From Crambe crambe (taxonomy: Eukaryota > Porifera > Demospongiae > Poecilosclerida > Crambeidae): a DNA stretch of 64,000 bases. A program made the translations under genes and the position numbers. Shown one piece after another: positions 61,101 through 64,000 of this stretch; position 1 is the first letter of the stretch, and each line of letters opens with the position of its first letter. The notes below the pieces were generated by a model. The model had not been told where the DNA came from, did not search any database, and worked only from the letters and a program-made list of their open reading frames with translations. The stretch lies in the NCBI GenBank assembly GCA_963924555.1, contig OZ004584.1:7191001-7255000 (forward strand). The letters are read 5' to 3'.

Positions 61101-61670
61101 GCGTCTGAGAGAAAATGGGTCCAAATGAAAGAAAAGATTACATCCGAGTTACTGATTATGGATTTGGATATCTCCAGCACAAGTGAAGTCCAAATTAAGT
61201 GCTATGAGGTCTGAGAAGCAAAAATGTACAGCACTTAAAGCCCAATTAAAGTTCAGGAAAACTGTATTGCAACAGCAGCCCACAGATGATTCTGTTTACA
61301 AGTTTTCAAGTAAAGAAAAAGGTCACTTTGATTCCCTGTGAAAATCTTTTGAAGTTAATAGAATATTCTCGATCAATTGAAGCTTCTGAATCAGCTACAC
61401 CCGAGTCTATTCCCTCACTAAGTATACTATACCAGGCTCTTCTGTGTACACTACATTGTACCAGTCAAGAAAACCAGGTACCTGGGAGATGACTTTGCCT
61501 TTGTATGGCTTAATGGTTCCCCGTAAAGTTATGTTCAATACATTTCCCACTCGATGTAAGATGAGTTAGAATGCATGAATTTTCACCGGAAAAAGACCAT
61601 TCTGCTCAGAAAAAAAAGCTTAGTGAGAAACATCTAATAGTGAATTATAAAAAATGATCCGGAATCGCTA
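58141..61670 (+). mobile_element. DNA transposon with unassigned transposase, 7-bp TSD
   Basis: Short terminal inverted repeats TAGCGATTCCGGA (13 bp) and an exact 7-bp duplication CTAACGA (58134-58140, 61671-61677). The interior is filled by one decayed plus-strand gene. About 390 bp of leader and 330 bp of trailer are non-coding. Confidence 0.85.
58536..61339 (+). pseudogene. Unassigned DDE-like transposase, several frameshifts
   Basis: First ATG at 58536 or, more likely, 58641 (MDISDSYKYC). Readable blocks: 58641-59090; a coiled-coil (59090-59410; KFKRKLRKRYNACRKIKRKY); 59415-59730 with LHSDGTTKFGHKY; an intron (59731-59780); 59781-59990 with TMSDRASTQKSFNSLL; 60032-60740 with FFCGMHLVVNMAEH, FRGNRFNIIFANG and LIDNHW; then 60750-61339, Lys/Glu rich. 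The SDGTTK and MSDR acidic residues are candidate catalytic sites. At least four frameshifts (near 59090, 59412, 59570, 60010) and two stops (60003, 60744) kill this copy. I recognise the type as one that recurs in cnidarian and sponge genomes, but cannot give it a superfamily. Confidence 0.65.
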
Positions 61671-61677
61671 CTAACGA

Positions 61678-61786
61678 ACACGTAAAGAGGTCTGTAGAAG
61701 CTTGCTAGTCTTTGGTGGGTGTGGCCTGAGGGACTCTGTCTCCCACGGGCATGCGCACATCTTGGTTCAAAGGTCAGTGGTCAGAC
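61678..61786. other. Short spacer, no feature
   Basis: Unique-looking sequence between two elements; the last seven bases, GTCAGAC (61780-61786), are the expected target duplication of the element that follows. Confidence 0.4.
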
Positions 61787-64000
61787 CATAGATATAAGAG
61801 GTTTTACGGGATTGGAAACGCCCAATGAACTGCACAACCGAGGCGCGTTGACAGATGCGCACGCGCATGCAGCATTAATTATATCATAGATATAAGAGGT
61901 TTACGGGATTGGAAACGGATCACGTGCTCTCGTTAGCAACTAACAACCGAGGCGCGTTGACAGCTGAATGACATAGCACTTTTGTCAAAGTTGCTGTTCT
62001 GACAAGATCCATGAGGTAAGACTTATGCCAATGATACTATAATACACTAGGGCATAGATTTATTGTATGAAATAAATTTTAGCTCAGATTTTCAAGTTTA
62101 ATCCTACAAATACTACTGTAGTGGTTAATGGGACTATAATCCCTCTCACGCTTGATAGAATCAATTGCTGTTGCCCATTTTCTGATCAAAAGGCATGTAA
62201 ACTTTAGCTACATGGAATAGTAATGTTAGTTTTTGTATAAGCTGACATATATTGTCTCTAGCATTTGCAAGTGGTGTTAAAACTGTAATCCCTCTCCCAA
62301 GAAATAGATTAACAATATTGCAACTGTATTAGTTATTTCAGGGAAAGGATAGAACAGTAAATGGAATTGGTGCATTCGTTTTCTATACAATAGTCATCCT
62401 ATGGAGATGGCAAGCTTACTATATTTCCCCCCTAATATCCATAGGGTCCACAGGACAGCTGACTGAGCCGAATTCTTGAGGTGGATGGTGTCAAAACCCA
62501 ACAGCCAAAAGCTGGAAGTATTGCAATAATGCTGATGAGGGAGAACTGAGCAGAAACTGGCGGATAACTTTGGGGCAAAATTATCTAGCTATAATAATGA
62601 TGAATTTATGTCTAATTTTAATACCAAAAGTCATTCTGGCCTTTCTTTCAAATCAATCACATAAAATTAGTGTATAATGAGCAATGATAGGTACTCATAG
62701 TTATAATTACAAGGAAAAAAGTTATGAATAATTAATAACTTCCTTCCTCAGACTCTCCAACTTCAACTCTCTGACTCTTCACTTCTTCAATACCTTCCCC
62801 TTAGCTTACTTGTACTATTCTATGAGCTGTAGGGGCAGAACATCACTTTAACTGCCTTGAAAGGAGTGAATATTGATCTCCTTTCACGGCCATTAATATA
62901 ATTAATGCTGCATGCGCGTGCGCATCTGTCAACGCGCCTCGGTTGTGCAGTTCATTGGGCGTTTCCAATCCCGTAAAACCTCTTATATCTATGATTATAT
63001 TAATGGCCGTGAAAGGAGATCAATATTCACTCCTTTCAAGGCAGTTAAAGTGATGTTCTGCCCCTACAGCTCATAGAATAGTACAAGTAAGCTAAGGGGA
63101 AGGTATTGAAGAAGTGAAGAGTCAGAGAGTTGAAGTTGGAGAGTCTGAGGAAGGAAGTTATTAATTATTCATAACTTTTTTCCTTGTAATTATAACTATG
63201 AGTACCTATCATTGCTCATTATACACTAATTTTATGTGATTGATTTGAAAGAAAGGCCAGAATGACTTTTGGTATTAAAATTAGACATAAATTCATCATT
63301 ATTATAGCTAGATAATTTTGCCCCAAAGTTATCCGCCAGTTTCTGCTCAGTTCTCCCTCATCAGCATTATTGCAATACTTCCAGCTTTTGGCTGTTGGGT
63401 TTTGACACCATCCACCTCAAGAATTCGGCTCAGTCAGCTGTCCTGTGGACCCTATGGATATTAGGGGGGGAAATATAGTAAGCTTGCCATCTCCATAGGA
63501 TGACTATTGTATAGAAAACGAATGCACCAATTCCATTTACTGTTCTATCCTTTCCCTGAAATAACTAATACAGTTGCAATATTGTTAATCTATTTCTTGG
63601 GAGAGGGATTACAGTTTTAACACCACTTGCAAATGCTAGAGACAATATATGTCAGCTTATACAAAAACTAACATTACTATTCCATGTAGCTAAAGTTTAC
63701 ATGCCTTTTGATCAGAAAATGGGCAACAGCAATTGATTCTATCAAGCGTGAGAGGGATTATAGTCCCATTAACCACTACAGTAGTATTTGTAGGATTAAA
63801 CTTGAAAATCTGAGCTAAAATTTATTTCATACAATAAATCTATGCCCTAGTGTATTATAGTATCATTGGCATAAGTCTTACCTCATGGATCTTGTCAGAA
63901 CAGCAACTTTGACAAAAGTGCTATGTCATTCAGCTGTCAACGCGCCTCGGTTGTTAGTTGCTAACGAGAGCACGTGATCCGTTTCCAATCCCTCTTATAT
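61787..64000. mobile_element. CATAGATA-end element (outer copy), runs off the window
   Basis: Starts CATAGATATAAGAGGTTTTA, with CGGGATTGGAAACG next. Its interior is split at 61884 by a second copy of itself and resumes at 63001. The window ends inside its right terminal repeat (GTTTCCAATCCCTCTTATAT), about five bases short of the end. Confidence 0.8.
61885..62993. mobile_element. CATAGATA-end element (inner copy), 1109 bp
   Basis: Complete copy in the opposite orientation to the one around it; ends CATAGATATAAGAGG; exact 7-bp duplication ATTATAT (61878-61884, 62994-63000). No coding frame. The self-insertion explains the ~1-kb-arm palindrome spanning 61885-64000. Confidence 0.85.

Noticed and set aside
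61885..64000. Giant palindrome as a new structural element or replication origin
   Set aside because: Fully explained by one element inserted in reverse within another copy, with an exact 7-bp duplication.

Overview
The window looks like a piece of a compact, AT-rich, intron-containing invertebrate genome. I think it is most likely a demosponge of the Amphimedon type. The reasons are many introns of about 50-70 bp, pervasive AGCT and CATG microrepeats, a receptor built of Ig, FN3, transmembrane and Death domains, an aerolysin-like single-exon gene, and a dense load of DNA transposons and hairpin elements. The species call is inference; no search was possible.

Host genes are few. At 2.49-3.07 kb there is one aerolysin/ETX-MTX2-like ORF. 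At 10.75-16.31 kb two paralogous type I receptors lie head to head (A on minus, B on plus) around a 351-bp shared promoter. I could thread both through 10 and 12 exons with consistent phase, giving 533 and 601 aa. Their ectodomains (signal, Ig, FN3, Cys-containing module) are nearly the same. Their tails are not: A carries a YxxI-x8-YxxI (ITAM-like) pair, and B carries three motifs of the form [S/V]xYxx[V/I] (ITIM-like). Both end in a Death domain. Two decayed copies of the A-type tail lie at 3.5 and 4.6 kb. This activating/inhibitory-looking pair is the best candidate for an undescribed system.

Almost everything else is mobile DNA, much of it nested, and the target duplications (TSDs) allow the order of insertion to be read. 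In 19.97-35.59 kb a 399-bp MITE is split by a compound element (TSD GCTAGAT). That element holds an 11-kb Ginger1-like transposon (TSD ACGG) coding for integrase, a USP-like and an Ulp1-like protease, and a pogo transposon with an intact transposase plus PHD finger. The Ginger-like copy itself contains a hAT-type MITE. In 42.4-53.8 kb a piggyBac gene is split by an element with CATAGATA ends (TSD GTCATAG), which is split by an 8.4-kb Ginger relative whose two flanks are large inverted arrays of a ~43-bp satellite. At 61.8 kb to the window end an element has inserted into its own sibling (TSD ATTATAT), making a 1-kb-arm palindrome. A 3.5-kb transposon with 7-bp TSD (CTAACGA) and an unassigned transposase occupies 58.1-61.7 kb.

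The 37.1-42.2 kb region is a tandem array of ~0.8-kb units, each with a ~300-bp perfect hairpin, interleaved with 240-bp hairpin-ended repeats. 53.9-55.1 kb is an irregular minisatellite and 55.7-56.9 kb a LINE fragment. No rRNA, tRNA or CRISPR was seen. Exon boundaries were read by eye and some are uncertain.
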